In this document: piece by piece, positions 42,322 to 50,701 of the stretch
How the letters are laid out: each line of letters begins with the position of its first letter
How positions within the stretch are numbered: position 1 is the stretch's first letter
Assembly: GCF_003863365.1 (NCBI RefSeq)
Contig: NZ_RQXT01000028.1
Location: 1 to 64,000, forward strand
Source: Mesorhizobium tamadayense
GTDB lineage: Bacteria > Pseudomonadota > Alphaproteobacteria > Rhizobiales > Rhizobiaceae
Direction: 5' to 3'
DNA: 64,000 nucleotides
Program-made: the position numbers and the translations under genes
The notes under the pieces: generated by a model
What the model saw: only the letters and a program-made list of their open reading frames with translations
The model's database searches: none
What the model was told of the DNA's origin: nothing

Positions 42322-43818
42322 TTAAGCCGGCACCTTGAGCGGCGCGCGCCGCTTCAGCCATCCGGAAAGCTTCTCCATCTGCGCGGCAAGCGACAGCAGC
42401 GTCTCCTCGTCGCCGGGCCGCCCCGCGGCCTGGATGCCGAGCGGCAGGCCGCCCGCCGTGACATGCACCGGCAGCGCGATCGAGGGCTGGCCGCTGACAT
42501 TGTGGATCGCTGGCCAATGGGTGAACCACAGGCTCTTGTCCATCAGCTGGCCGAACAGCGGCTTGATCCTGAGCAGCCCGGTGAGGCGCAATTTGTCGAG
42601 CATGTTTTCGATGAGTTCGTCTCCGCCCTTCGGGTCCATCGCGCCGCAGGCGAGCGGCGGGTGGGCAATGATCGGCATCAGCACGGCATCGAAGCGCGCG
42701 GTCTCTTCAATCATCCGTCGCGCGGTGGCGTTAAGCCGCTGCACCGCGTCATAGACTTCGCCGGCGGACAGCATTTCGCCGAGGCGGCCGAGCACGCGCG
42801 TGGCCCGCTCGACCTCGCCGGTGACGGGGCGGCCGACGCGCAGCGCCTCGGCCCGCATCATGCCTGCGACCGCCGAGGCGACGCTCTTGCAGAAGTCGGC
42901 CATGAAGTCGCGGCCGATATAGGGCAGGTCGATCTCTTCCACCGTGTGCCCGCCCTCGCGCGCCAGCGCCACCGCCGTGTCCAGTGCGGCAAGCGTCTCG
43001 GCCGAGATCGGCAGGCCGAGCGGCGACTTGCGATAGACGGCGAGGCTGAGCTTGCCGGGATCGCGCGCCGCGGCAACCGCGAAGGAGCCCTTCGGCGCTC
43101 GCGCCGCATAAGGCGACAGCGGATCGGCGCCATGGGTCAGGTCGAGCAGCAGCGCCGTGTCGCGCACCGAGCGGCTGACGGCGTGGTCGACGACCATGCC
43201 GTACCAGCTTTCGCTTACCAGCGGCGTCAACGGCACGCGGCCGCGCGAGGTTTTCAGCCCGACCAGCCCGCTGCAGGCCGAAGGCACCCGGATCGAGCCG
43301 CCGCCGTCGGAAGCGTGCGCTGCCGGCACCACGCCCGCCGCGACCAGCGCCGCCGAGCCGCCCGACGAGCCGCCGGTGGTGTGGCCGGTATTCCAGGGGT
43401 TGCGGGTGACGCCGAAGCGCGCCGATTCCGTCATCAGCCGCAGCCCATGCTCGGGCGAGGTGCTGGTGGCGATCGGGATCAAGCCGGCAGCCAGATACCG
43501 TTCGACCATCACTGAGTTGAAATCGGCGGTGAAGGCCGGAATGCGGCTGCCGCCATGGATCGGCACGCCCTTGATGCCGAGGCCGAGGTCCTTCAGCGCG
43601 AAGGGCACGCCGGCAAGCGGCAGCTTGCGGTCGACCGCTTTCGCCCGCGCCCTGGCGTCGTCATAGAGCGGCGTGGCTATGGCGTTGATGTCGGGCCTTG
43701 TCGCCTCGGCGCGCGCGATCGCTGCGTCGACCAGCTCCTGCGGCGAGATTTCCCCCTTGTGGACGAGCGCGGCAAGTCCAGTTGCGTCCTGTTCCCAAAG
43801 CACGCGCTCGATCGACAT
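42322..43818 (-). CDS. Amidase-signature-family amidase
   Basis: A 498-residue amidase. The Ser-cisSer-Lys triad region is visible: the Lys in GVPFALKDLGLGIKG and the serine-rich HTTGGSSGGSAALVAAGVVP with DGGGSIRVPSACSGLVGLK. It hydrolyses amides or related acyl compounds; no subfamily (GatA, 6-aminohexanoate hydrolase, indole acetamide) can be fixed. It is not part of a Gat operon. Confidence 0.88.
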   Translation of the reverse strand: MSIERVLWEQDATGLAALVHKGEISPQELVDAAIARAEATRPDINAIATPLYDDARARAKAVDRKLPLAGVPFALKDLGLGIKGVPIHGGSRIPAFTADFNSVMVERYLAAGLIPIATSTSPEHGLRLMTESARFGVTRNPWNTGHTTGGSSGGSAALVAAGVVPAAHASDGGGSIRVPSACSGLVGLKTSRGRVPLTPLVSESWYGMVVDHAVSRSVRDTALLLDLTHGADPLSPYAARAPKGSFAVAAARDPGKLSLAVYRKSPLGLPISAETLAALDTAVALAREGGHTVEEIDLPYIGRDFMADFCKSVASAVAGMMRAEALRVGRPVTGEVERATRVLGRLGEMLSAGEVYDAVQRLNATARRMIEETARFDAVLMPIIAHPPLACGAMDPKGGDELIENMLDKLRLTGLLRIKPLFGQLMDKSLWFTHWPAIHNVSGQPSIALPVHVTAGGLPLGIQAAGRPGDEETLLSLAAQMEKLSGWLKRRAPLKVPA

Positions 43819-44004
43819 AGCCGCCCCCTCTTTGAAGGAAGGCTAGCCTATGACCTGGCAAATCGAAATCGATATTTGCTTCGCTGATCTTCGACGCGGA
43901 AGGTAAATCGCACGCGTGAGCGGCCGGCTGACGCCGCGGCAGCCTTTGGTGGACAATACCGCCGGCGCCGTTGCAAATAAATCGCAATCTTCTAATTTGC
44001 CCGC

Positions 44005-44544
44005 ATGGGGCCTCAGGACATCAGCAAGCTGATTGTCCGGACTTCGATGAAGGACCGGGCTGCGTTCGATCTGCTCTACAAGCAGACCAGCGGGAAACTT
44101 TTCGGCGTCTGCCTTCGTGTATTGAGGGACAGGGGGGAGGCGGAAGAGGCGCTGCAGGAGGTCTTCGTCAAGATCTGGACGAAGGCGGACCGCTTCGCGG
44201 TTTCCGATCTGAGTCCCATTTCCTGGCTGGTGGCCATTGCGCGCAACCATTCGATCGATCGCATCCGGGCCCGGCGCGGCCCTTCTGCCAACATCGATGC
44301 GGCTCTCGACGTCGCCGACCCGACGCCGGGACCGGAGGCCATGGCTGTCGCGGGCGGCGAGACCGAACGCATCCACCATTGTCTCGACGAACTGGAGAAA
44401 GACCGGGCGGCGGCCGTCCGGGGCGCCTATCTCAACGGCGAAAGCTATGCCGAGCTGGCGGAGCGCCACAAGGTTCCGCTGAACACGATGCGGACCTGGC
44501 TGCGGCGAAGCCTGCTCAAACTTAGAGAATGTCTGGAAAGATGA
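44005..44544 (+). CDS. ECF RNA polymerase sigma factor (SigK-like)
   Basis: A 179-residue ECF factor: region 2 AFDLLYKQTSGKLFGVCLRV then GEAEEALQEVFVKIWTKADR, and region 4 YAELAERHKVPLNTMRTWLR. It overlaps the following RskA-type anti-sigma gene, which would hold it inactive at the membrane. The downstream fasciclin and exported MsrB genes point to an envelope-oxidation or stress regulon. Confidence 0.9.
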   Translation: MGPQDISKLIVRTSMKDRAAFDLLYKQTSGKLFGVCLRVLRDRGEAEEALQEVFVKIWTKADRFAVSDLSPISWLVAIARNHSIDRIRARRGPSANIDAALDVADPTPGPEAMAVAGGETERIHHCLDELEKDRAAAVRGAYLNGESYAELAERHKVPLNTMRTWLRRSLLKLRECLER

Positions 44545-45263
44545 CGCTGGCGGAAGACAACGGACCGGAACGCGGAGGCGACGACCTGCTCGCCGCCGAA
44601 TATGTTCTCGGCGTTCTGGCAGCCGACGAGCGCCAGATCGCGTCCCGCCGCATCGACACCGAGACGGCTTTTGCCCGCCTGGTCGATGCCTGGGAGGTCA
44701 ACTTTGCGTCGATGGCGGCCGCCTATGCCACGGTCGAGCCGCCGGCCTCGGTAAAGACGGCGATCGACCGGCGGCTCTTTGCCTCTTCAGCTCCCACGTC
44801 CGCCGCGCCCAGCGCCGGCTTCTGGTCGAACCTTGCCTTCTGGCGTGGCCTTGCGGCCGCCGCGATTGCCGCTTTGGCGGTCTATGTCGCCCTGCCCTTC
44901 GTCAATCCGCCGGTCTCGCGGCCCGAGACCAGGCTGGTCGCCTCGCTCGCCGCCGACAACAGCAACGTCAAATACCTCGCCGTCTATGACGCGGCCCGCC
45001 ACGAGGTCGACCTGTCGCTCGTTTCCGGCGAGCGCGGCACCGGCAAGGACTTCGAGCTGTGGATGATCGAGGGCAAGAATGCGCCGGTCTCGATGGGCGT
45101 CATCCCCGCCGGCCAGACCGCGCGCATGGCCGTCACGGCGGCCGTCCAGCACAAGCTGGCGCAGGGCGCCGTGCTTGCCGTCAGTCTCGAGCCGACCGGC
45201 GGTTCGCCGACCGGCCAGCCGACCGGCCCGGTCGTCGCCGCGGGTGACCTGAAGGGCATCTGA
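44529..45263 (+). CDS. RskA-type membrane anti-sigma factor
   Basis: A 244-residue protein: a cytoplasmic N-terminal anti-sigma domain (LLAAEYVLGVLAADERQIAS), one membrane helix around residues 100-120 (AAAAIAALAVYVALPFV), and a periplasmic RskA/DUF domain (LAVYDAARHEVDLSLVSGER, then LWMIEGKNAPVSMGVIPAGQ). It sequesters the ECF factor encoded just upstream. The start may be 44529 (16-nt overlap) or ATG 44541, which overlaps the sigma stop as ATGA. Confidence 0.9.
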   Translation: MSGKMTLAEDNGPERGGDDLLAAEYVLGVLAADERQIASRRIDTETAFARLVDAWEVNFASMAAAYATVEPPASVKTAIDRRLFASSAPTSAAPSAGFWSNLAFWRGLAAAAIAALAVYVALPFVNPPVSRPETRLVASLAADNSNVKYLAVYDAARHEVDLSLVSGERGTGKDFELWMIEGKNAPVSMGVIPAGQTARMAVTAAVQHKLAQGAVLAVSLEPTGGSPTGQPTGPVVAAGDLKGI

Positions 45264-45351
45264 TATTTTTCAAAGGTTAGTTAAAGTCTATCTGCCGATC
45301 GACTGCAGCCGCAATGCGCTTAAGCACGGTATATCAGGCTTCATAGCGGCG

Positions 45352-45398
45352 AAAAAAAACTTCGAGGTTCGCGAAACTAAGTTTTTTCGTGGTCCGTA
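45352..45398 (+). promoter_or_regulatory. Inverted repeat and candidate ECF promoter before the fasciclin gene
   Basis: An A-rich arm (45352-45362) and a T-rich arm AAGTTTTTT (45379-45387) form a stem. Overlapping it, GAAACT (45373-45378), a 16-nt spacer and CGTA (45395-45398) resemble an ECF-type -35/-10 pair. The same motif was not found upstream of the sigma gene, so target status is uncertain. The stem may instead terminate the sigma operon. Confidence 0.35.
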
Positions 45399-45449
45399 TT
45401 TCCTCGCGTTCCCAAGAACGGGAAAAACAAACCCGAGGAGACTGACACT

Positions 45450-46007
45450 ATGCGTAAGCTCGCCACCCTTTTGCTCGCCTCTACGATCGGCCTTTCGGCG
45501 CTCGGCGCCGTTGCCTATGCCGCCAATCCGATGGTCGGCGGCGCGCCGATGTATGCCAAGAAGAACATCATCGAGAATGCCGTCAATTCGAAGGACCACA
45601 CCACGCTGGTCGCCGCCGTCAAGGCCGCCGGCCTTGTCGACACCCTCCAAGGCGCCGGTCCGTTCACCGTCTTCGCGCCGACCAACGAGGCGTTTGCTGC
45701 GCTGCCTGCCGGCACGGTCGAAACGCTGCTCAAGCCCGAGAACAAGGACAAGCTGACCAAGATCCTCACATGCCACGTCATCGCCGCCAAGGCGCTGGCC
45801 GCCGACGTCGCCAAGATGGCCAAGGCCGATGGCGGCGCGCATGAGGTCAAGACCGTCGGCGGCTGCGCGCTGACGCTGAAGTCCGCAAAGGGCAAGGTCA
45901 CCGTGACCGACGAGAACGGCAACGTCGCCCATGTCACTATAGCCGACGTCCGTCAGTCGAACGGCGTCATCCACGTCATCGACAAGGTTCTCTTGCCGAA
46001 GATGTAA
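45450..46007 (+). CDS. Secreted fasciclin (FAS1) domain protein
   Basis: A 185-residue exported protein: signal peptide MRKLATLLLASTIGLSALGA ending near AYA, then one FAS1 domain with motif 1 GPFTVFAPTNEAFAALPAGT and motif 2 NGVIHVIDKVLLP. FAS1 proteins mediate adhesion or act in the periplasm; similar genes follow ECF sigma/anti-sigma pairs in other bacteria. GAGGAG precedes the ATG. Confidence 0.93.
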   Translation: MRKLATLLLASTIGLSALGAVAYAANPMVGGAPMYAKKNIIENAVNSKDHTTLVAAVKAAGLVDTLQGAGPFTVFAPTNEAFAALPAGTVETLLKPENKDKLTKILTCHVIAAKALAADVAKMAKADGGAHEVKTVGGCALTLKSAKGKVTVTDENGNVAHVTIADVRQSNGVIHVIDKVLLPKM

Positions 46008-46090
46008 CAAAGCCCAGGCGGCCGACGAAGATAAGACTGTCCCCGCCGGCCGCAGGTCTTTCTCCCATGATCAGCGCTGCCGGCAAGCGC

Positions 46091-46125
46091 GCTCCGCATC
46101 GCCAGGGCTTGGGTCGATGCGGAGC
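46091..46125. other. Strong hairpin between fasciclin and msrB genes
   Basis: GCTCCGCATCG (46091-46101) and CGATGCGGAGC (46115-46125) form a perfect 11-bp stem with a 13-nt loop. Without a T run it is a weak terminator candidate. It could be a processing or regulatory element. Confidence 0.5.
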
Positions 46126-46204
46126 AGCGCTACAACGAGCGTCACCGGCTTTTGATTTCCGGATGGCGCTGTAATTTGGCAGAAGACCTTAGGAGGAACG
46201 GCCA

Positions 46205-46708
<504 letters not shown>

Positions 46709-46728
46709 GATTAGATTACGGTCTGTCC

Positions 46729-46764
46729 AAAAAATGACCCCGGAAATCTTGCCGATTTCCGGGG
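46729..46764 (-). terminator. Terminator after the EmrB-like pump gene
   Basis: A perfect 11-bp stem, CCCCGGAAATC / GATTTCCGGGG, with a 5-nt loop. The A run at 46729-46734 gives a T run on the minus strand. It lies between msrB and the convergent pump gene and could serve both. Confidence 0.8.
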
Positions 46765-46801
46765 CCACGCTTTGAGGATGCCAGGCGGGGGTTCCGGCTC
46801 C

Positions 46802-48409
46802 TCAATGGCCTCCGCCGCCTCCGCCGCTCTGGTCGGCCGGCTTGTTGATGAACAGCACGAACAGTCCGAGCGTGGCGAACAGCGCCGTCAGCATGAAGAA
46901 CACGTCCATGAAGGACAGCAGCGCCGCCTGCTGCTGGACCATTCCGGACAGCTTCGAGATCGCCGCGCTGCCCGCGTCGAGGCCGGCGGTCTGCTCGAAG
47001 TTCAGTGTCATGTTCTGCAGCTTGGCCTGGGCTGCCTCGCTGCCCCACTGCACATGCTCGGAGAGCCGTGCGTAGTGGAAGGCATTGCGGTCGATCAGCA
47101 CCGTGTTGATGATGGCCAGGCCGACGGCGCCGCCGAGGTTGCGGGTCAGGTTGAACAGGCCCGACGCATTCTTCAGCCGCTCCGGCGGCAGCGTGCCGAG
47201 CGCGATGTTGTTGATCGGCACCATGCACAGCATCATCGAGCAGCCGCGCAGGATCTGCGGAACGAGCAACTCGTAGAAGTCCCAGTCGGCGGTCAGATGG
47301 GTCATCCACCACGTGCCGGTGGCGAAGCCGAAGAAGCCGATCATCATCATCAGCCTGAGATCCATCTTGCGCGACAGGATGCCGGAGATGGGCGCGGTGA
47401 AGAACATCGCCAGGCCGCTGACGAACAGCGCCTCGCCGATCATCATGGAATCGTAGCCGCGGATGCGCCCGAGGAACACCGGATAGAGATAGGTGAGCCC
47501 GTAGAGCCCGATGCCGATGACGAAGGAGAACATCGAGCCGAAGGCGAAGTTGACATTACTGAAGGCGCGAAGATCGACGATCGGCTCCTCGGCGGTGAAC
47601 ACACGCCAGAAGAACACGACCGCGCCGATGGTCATGATGACGGCGCAGATGAACACTGCCTGGTCCTGCAGCCAGTCGTTGTTCGGGCCTTCCTCCAGCA
47701 CATATTCCATGCAGCCGAGGAAGGCGGCCATACCGGCCAGGCCCCACCAGTCGAACTTGCTGAACAGCTTGAGGTTCGGCTTGTCGAAGTCGATCAGCGA
47801 CCAGGCCGCCGTCGTCACCAGGATGCCCGGCACGACATTGACCAGGAACAGCCAGTGCCAGGACATGGCGTGGCTGATATAGCCGCCGACCGTCGGGCCG
47901 ATGGTCGGCGCCAGCGTCGCCACCAGGCCGATCATCGGCGAGACGACGGCGCGGCGGGACGGCGGGAAGATGGTGAAGGCGGCCGCGAAGACGCTCGGGA
48001 TCATGCCGCCGCCGATAAAACCCTGGATGGCGCGGTAGACGATCATCTGATCGATGTTGGTGGCCGTCGCGGCAAGCGCGCTGGCCGCGGTGAAGCCGGC
48101 GGCGGCGATCGTGAACAGCACGCGCGTCGACAGCATGCGGCTGAGGAAGCCGGATAGCGGGATCATCACTACTTCGGCGATCAGATAGGCCGTTTGCACC
48201 CACGGGATCTCGTCGGAGCTGGCGCTCAGGCCCGCCTGGATCTCGGCCAGCGATGCCGAGACGATCTGGATGTCGAGGATCGCCATGAACATGCCGAACA
48301 CCATCGCCAGGAAGGCGATGACGCGGCGCACCGGCATGTGGTCGGCGGGCGCGGCGGCTGCCGACCGTGCCGGCACCGATCCTGCGGTGATGGTTGTTGC
48401 GGTTGCCAT
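46802..48409 (-). CDS. DHA2-family (EmrB/QacA) drug efflux MFS transporter
   Basis: A 535-residue transporter with 14 predicted helices. It has the MFS motif DIQIVSASLAEIQAGL, motif A-like GFLSRMLSTRVLF, and antiporter motif C in VGLVATLAPTIGPTVGGYIS. EmrB-type pumps work with a periplasmic adaptor such as the HlyD-family protein encoded upstream. The C terminus ends in a Gly-rich tail. Control by the adjacent TetR protein is likely. Confidence 0.93.
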   Translation of the reverse strand: MATATTITAGSVPARSAAAAPADHMPVRRVIAFLAMVFGMFMAILDIQIVSASLAEIQAGLSASSDEIPWVQTAYLIAEVVMIPLSGFLSRMLSTRVLFTIAAAGFTAASALAATATNIDQMIVYRAIQGFIGGGMIPSVFAAAFTIFPPSRRAVVSPMIGLVATLAPTIGPTVGGYISHAMSWHWLFLVNVVPGILVTTAAWSLIDFDKPNLKLFSKFDWWGLAGMAAFLGCMEYVLEEGPNNDWLQDQAVFICAVIMTIGAVVFFWRVFTAEEPIVDLRAFSNVNFAFGSMFSFVIGIGLYGLTYLYPVFLGRIRGYDSMMIGEALFVSGLAMFFTAPISGILSRKMDLRLMMMIGFFGFATGTWWMTHLTADWDFYELLVPQILRGCSMMLCMVPINNIALGTLPPERLKNASGLFNLTRNLGGAVGLAIINTVLIDRNAFHYARLSEHVQWGSEAAQAKLQNMTLNFEQTAGLDAGSAAISKLSGMVQQQAALLSFMDVFFMLTALFATLGLFVLFINKPADQSGGGGGGH

Positions 48410-48426
48410 TTCATGGCCTCCCTAAG

Positions 48427-48540
48427 GCAATTCCAGGAAAGGCGCGGAGCGGTTTTCCGTCCGGAATTGCGTCAAAACAAATGCTTAGAGCGGGTCGGCG
48501 ATTCCGGGAAAATTTGAACCGCTCTGAAGCTTGGGCGGTT
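48427..48540. repeat. RIME-like repeat inside the pump operon
   Basis: GCAATTCCAGGAAAGG begins at 48427 and GGTTTTCCGTCCGGAATTGC ends at 48470, followed by GTCAAAACAAATGC and a second part with AGCGGGTCGGCG...GAACCGCTCTGAAGC. The element separates the adaptor and pump genes on the minus strand. It is the best preserved copy of this family in the window. Confidence 0.88.
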
Positions 48541-48578
48541 CAGCGCTCTATCGGCCGCTGAACCGCCCCCCAAAGTGC

Positions 48579-49763
48579 CTAGTTCGTGGTCGCTGTCGGC
48601 GCGGTGCGGCTGTCGGCGGCGACGATGACGCTTAGGCCGGCGCGCAGCTTGCCTGCCTTCAGCACGTCGGCCGGCACGTCGATGCGGACCGGAACGCGCT
48701 GCACGACCTTGGTGAAGTTGCCGGTGGCGTTTTCCGGCGGCAGCAGCGAGAACACCGCGCCGGAGGCCGGCGCCAGCGACGAAACCGTGCCTTCGAAGGT
48801 CTGGCCGTCGATGGCGTCGACCGTGATGCGGACCTTCTCGCCGGGCAGCAGCCGGCCAAGCTGCGTCTCCTTGAAGTTGCCGACGATGTAGAGCTTATCC
48901 ATCGGCACGACGACGGCGAGCTTCTGGCCCGGGCTGACGAGATCGCCCTGCTCGACCGAGCGGTTGCCGACGACGCCGTCATAGGGCGCCTTGAGCACGG
49001 TGAAGGAAAGGTCGCGCTGGGCCTTGTCGCGGGTGAGCTGCAGCGAGGCGAGCGTGCTTGCCTGCTCCGCGCGCTGGGCTTCCAGCACGCCGATATTGGC
49101 TTGGGCCGCGGCGATCTGCGCGTCGGCGCCGGCAAGTGCTGCCTTGGCCTGGTCGAGCGCGGTCTGAGCGTCGTCGAGCTGCGCCTGCGTGCCGACATGG
49201 GTCTTGACCAGTTGCGCCGCACGGGCCTGGGCGCGCGCCGCATTGTCGGCCGCCGCCTGGTCGGCGATCTTCTGCGCTTGCGCTTGCGTCAGCGAGGCCT
49301 GCGCCGCCTTGGTCTGCGCGTCGATGCGGTCGAGCGTCTTCGCCAGCGTGGCGATCTGGGCCTCGGCCTGGGCGACGGCGATTTTGTAGTCGCCGTTGTC
49401 GATGACGAACAGCGGATCGCCGGCCTTGACCTTCTGGTTGTCGCTGACCAGCACCTTATCCACATAGCCGGAGATTTTCGGCGACACGAACGACATGTCG
49501 GCCTGGACATAGGCGTCGTCGGTGGAGATCATGAACCGGCCGTCGGCCCAGTAATTGTAACCATACCAGGAGCCGGCGCCGAGCAGGGCAAGCCCGATGA
49601 TCGGCAGGAGCAGAGAACGAAGAGAGCGCTTCTTCTTGGCCGGCGCTTCGACAGGCGCGACGGGTGCGGGCTGCAGGGGCACTTCCGGCGCTTCGGTTGA
49701 CGGCTGGACCTTGGCGGCGGGAAATGTGCGGACTTCGGCGGTGGCGGGCGCGTTCGAGGACAT
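48579..49763 (-). CDS. HlyD/EmrA-family efflux membrane-fusion protein
   Basis: A 394-residue periplasmic adaptor: one N-terminal membrane helix (residues about 46-65, LLLPIIGLALLGAGSWYGYN), then a biotinyl-lipoyl-like part (DDAYVQADMSFVSPKISGYV), a long coiled coil (AQAEAQIATLAKTLDRIDAQ and on), and a beta-barrel (VLKAPYDGVVGNRSVEQGDL). It links the inner-membrane pump encoded by the next gene to an outer-membrane channel. It is divergent from the TetR gene, with operators between. Confidence 0.93.
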   Translation of the reverse strand: MSSNAPATAEVRTFPAAKVQPSTEAPEVPLQPAPVAPVEAPAKKKRSLRSLLLPIIGLALLGAGSWYGYNYWADGRFMISTDDAYVQADMSFVSPKISGYVDKVLVSDNQKVKAGDPLFVIDNGDYKIAVAQAEAQIATLAKTLDRIDAQTKAAQASLTQAQAQKIADQAAADNAARAQARAAQLVKTHVGTQAQLDDAQTALDQAKAALAGADAQIAAAQANIGVLEAQRAEQASTLASLQLTRDKAQRDLSFTVLKAPYDGVVGNRSVEQGDLVSPGQKLAVVVPMDKLYIVGNFKETQLGRLLPGEKVRITVDAIDGQTFEGTVSSLAPASGAVFSLLPPENATGNFTKVVQRVPVRIDVPADVLKAGKLRAGLSVIVAADSRTAPTATTN

Positions 49764-49792
49764 GATAATCTCTCTGGGTAGGTCAGTCAGAC

Positions 49793-49808
49793 TGAACCGT
49801 TCGGTTCG
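49793..49808. promoter_or_regulatory. TetR operator, site 1
   Basis: TGAACCGTTCGGTTCG: the inverted repeat GAACC-N4-GGTTC. It lies just downstream of the -10 of the minus-strand pump promoter, where a bound repressor would block transcription. It matches site 2 in both arms. Confidence 0.75.
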
Positions 49809-49817
49809 AATTGGTGA

Positions 49818-49848
49818 TTGACATAGCGCGGAAAGAGGCCCATATCAA
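49818..49848. promoter_or_regulatory. Divergent promoters of the efflux operon and tetR
   Basis: On the minus strand TTGATA (49848-49843) and TATGTC (49825-49820) are spaced by 17 nt, a good housekeeping promoter for the adaptor/pump genes. On the plus strand TTGACA (49818-49823) with CATATC 17 nt later could drive tetR. The two promoters share the same 31 bp, flanked on each side by an operator. Confidence 0.6.
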
Positions 49849-49855
49849 GAGCAAA

Positions 49856-49873
49856 TCGAACCGCCTGGTTCGA
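49856..49873. promoter_or_regulatory. TetR operator, site 2
   Basis: TCGAACCGCCTGGTTCGA: a perfect inverted repeat GAACC-N4-GGTTC extended by TC/GA on each side. It lies between the plus-strand promoter and the tetR start, suited to autoregulation. Confidence 0.78.
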
Positions 49874-49897
49874 AATATTTCGTGAGGTGTGACTTTA

Positions 49898-50596
49898 ATG
49901 GTCGAAACGACAGCAGACAGCGATCTGCTCGACCTGCGCAAAGGCCGCCCGGCGGCCGGGCAGGATCCGGTCAAGCGGGCCCAGATCATCGAAGGCGCGC
50001 GCCGCGTCTTCATCGATAAGGGCTTCGAGGCCGCCTCTATGAACGACATCACGCGCGAGGCAGGCGTCTCCAAGGGCACGATCTACGTTTATTTCGCCAA
50101 CAAGGAAGAGCTGTTCGAGGCCCTCATCGAGGAAGAGCGCGGCAGCATCTTCAAGAACATGTATGAGGTGCTCGACCATTTCGACGATCTGCGCAAGACG
50201 CTGGTGAAGTTCGGCATGGTGCTCTCCGCCAAGATCACCTCGGCCAAGGTCATCCAGGCGCAGCGCACCGTGGTTGGTGCCTCCGACAGGATTCCCGAGC
50301 TTGGCGCCCGCTTCTACGAGCGCGGTCCGAAGCGCGGCCACGACAGGGTGATGGTCTTCCTCAACGAAGCCGTCGAACGCGGTCTCCTGAAGATCGACGA
50401 TGTCGACCTCGCTGCCTATCAGTTCACCGAGCTGTGCCTCGCCGGCCTCTTCCGGCAGTGCATCTTCTCCTATCGCACCAAGGCGCCGAGCCCGACCGAG
50501 ATCGAGCATGTCGTCCGCTCCGGCGTGAATGTCTTCCTGAAGGCCTACGGCACCGAGAAGCTTGCCGCAGAGGAGCAGGCGTCGGAACCCGCCTGA
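49898..50596 (+). CDS. TetR-family repressor of the adjacent efflux pump
   Basis: A 232-residue TetR protein. The helix-turn-helix is in FEAASMNDITREAGVSKGTI then YVYFANKEELFEALIEEE, and the C-terminal domain resembles TetR_C (AcrR-type). The ATG at 49898 is preferred over GTG 49889, which would leave only 2 nt after GTGAGG. It should bind the twin GAACC-N4-GGTTC sites and release them on drug binding. Confidence 0.92.
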   Translation: MVETTADSDLLDLRKGRPAAGQDPVKRAQIIEGARRVFIDKGFEAASMNDITREAGVSKGTIYVYFANKEELFEALIEEERGSIFKNMYEVLDHFDDLRKTLVKFGMVLSAKITSAKVIQAQRTVVGASDRIPELGARFYERGPKRGHDRVMVFLNEAVERGLLKIDDVDLAAYQFTELCLAGLFRQCIFSYRTKAPSPTEIEHVVRSGVNVFLKAYGTEKLAAEEQASEPA

Positions 50597-50640
50597 CCGA
50601 GGCGCGCCTATCGCTAAGCGGAGCCCGTCGGAAGGGCTTG

Positions 50641-50648
50641 TTAACCAT
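50641..50648 (+). promoter_or_regulatory. Candidate CtrA half-site before the ftsK-like gene
   Basis: TTAACCAT, a sequence seen in many alphaproteobacterial CtrA boxes, lies about 55 nt upstream of the ftsK-like start. Only one half-site is clear, so this is suggestive only. Cell-cycle control of ftsK-type genes by CtrA is known in Caulobacter. Confidence 0.3.
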
Positions 50649-50701
50649 CGGTTCCTATGTCTCGGGACACGTTTGTTCGATGAGTCTCGAGTGTGACATC
50701 C

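Noticed and set aside
41221..43515. 764-codon open frame opposite argB and the amidase gene
   Set aside because: It covers two clear genes on the other strand and encodes a His/Arg/Asp-rich product typical of shadow frames.
46772..48157. 461-codon open frame opposite the EmrB-like pump gene
   Set aside because: Low-complexity His/Gln/Arg product antisense to a membrane transporter; no start context.
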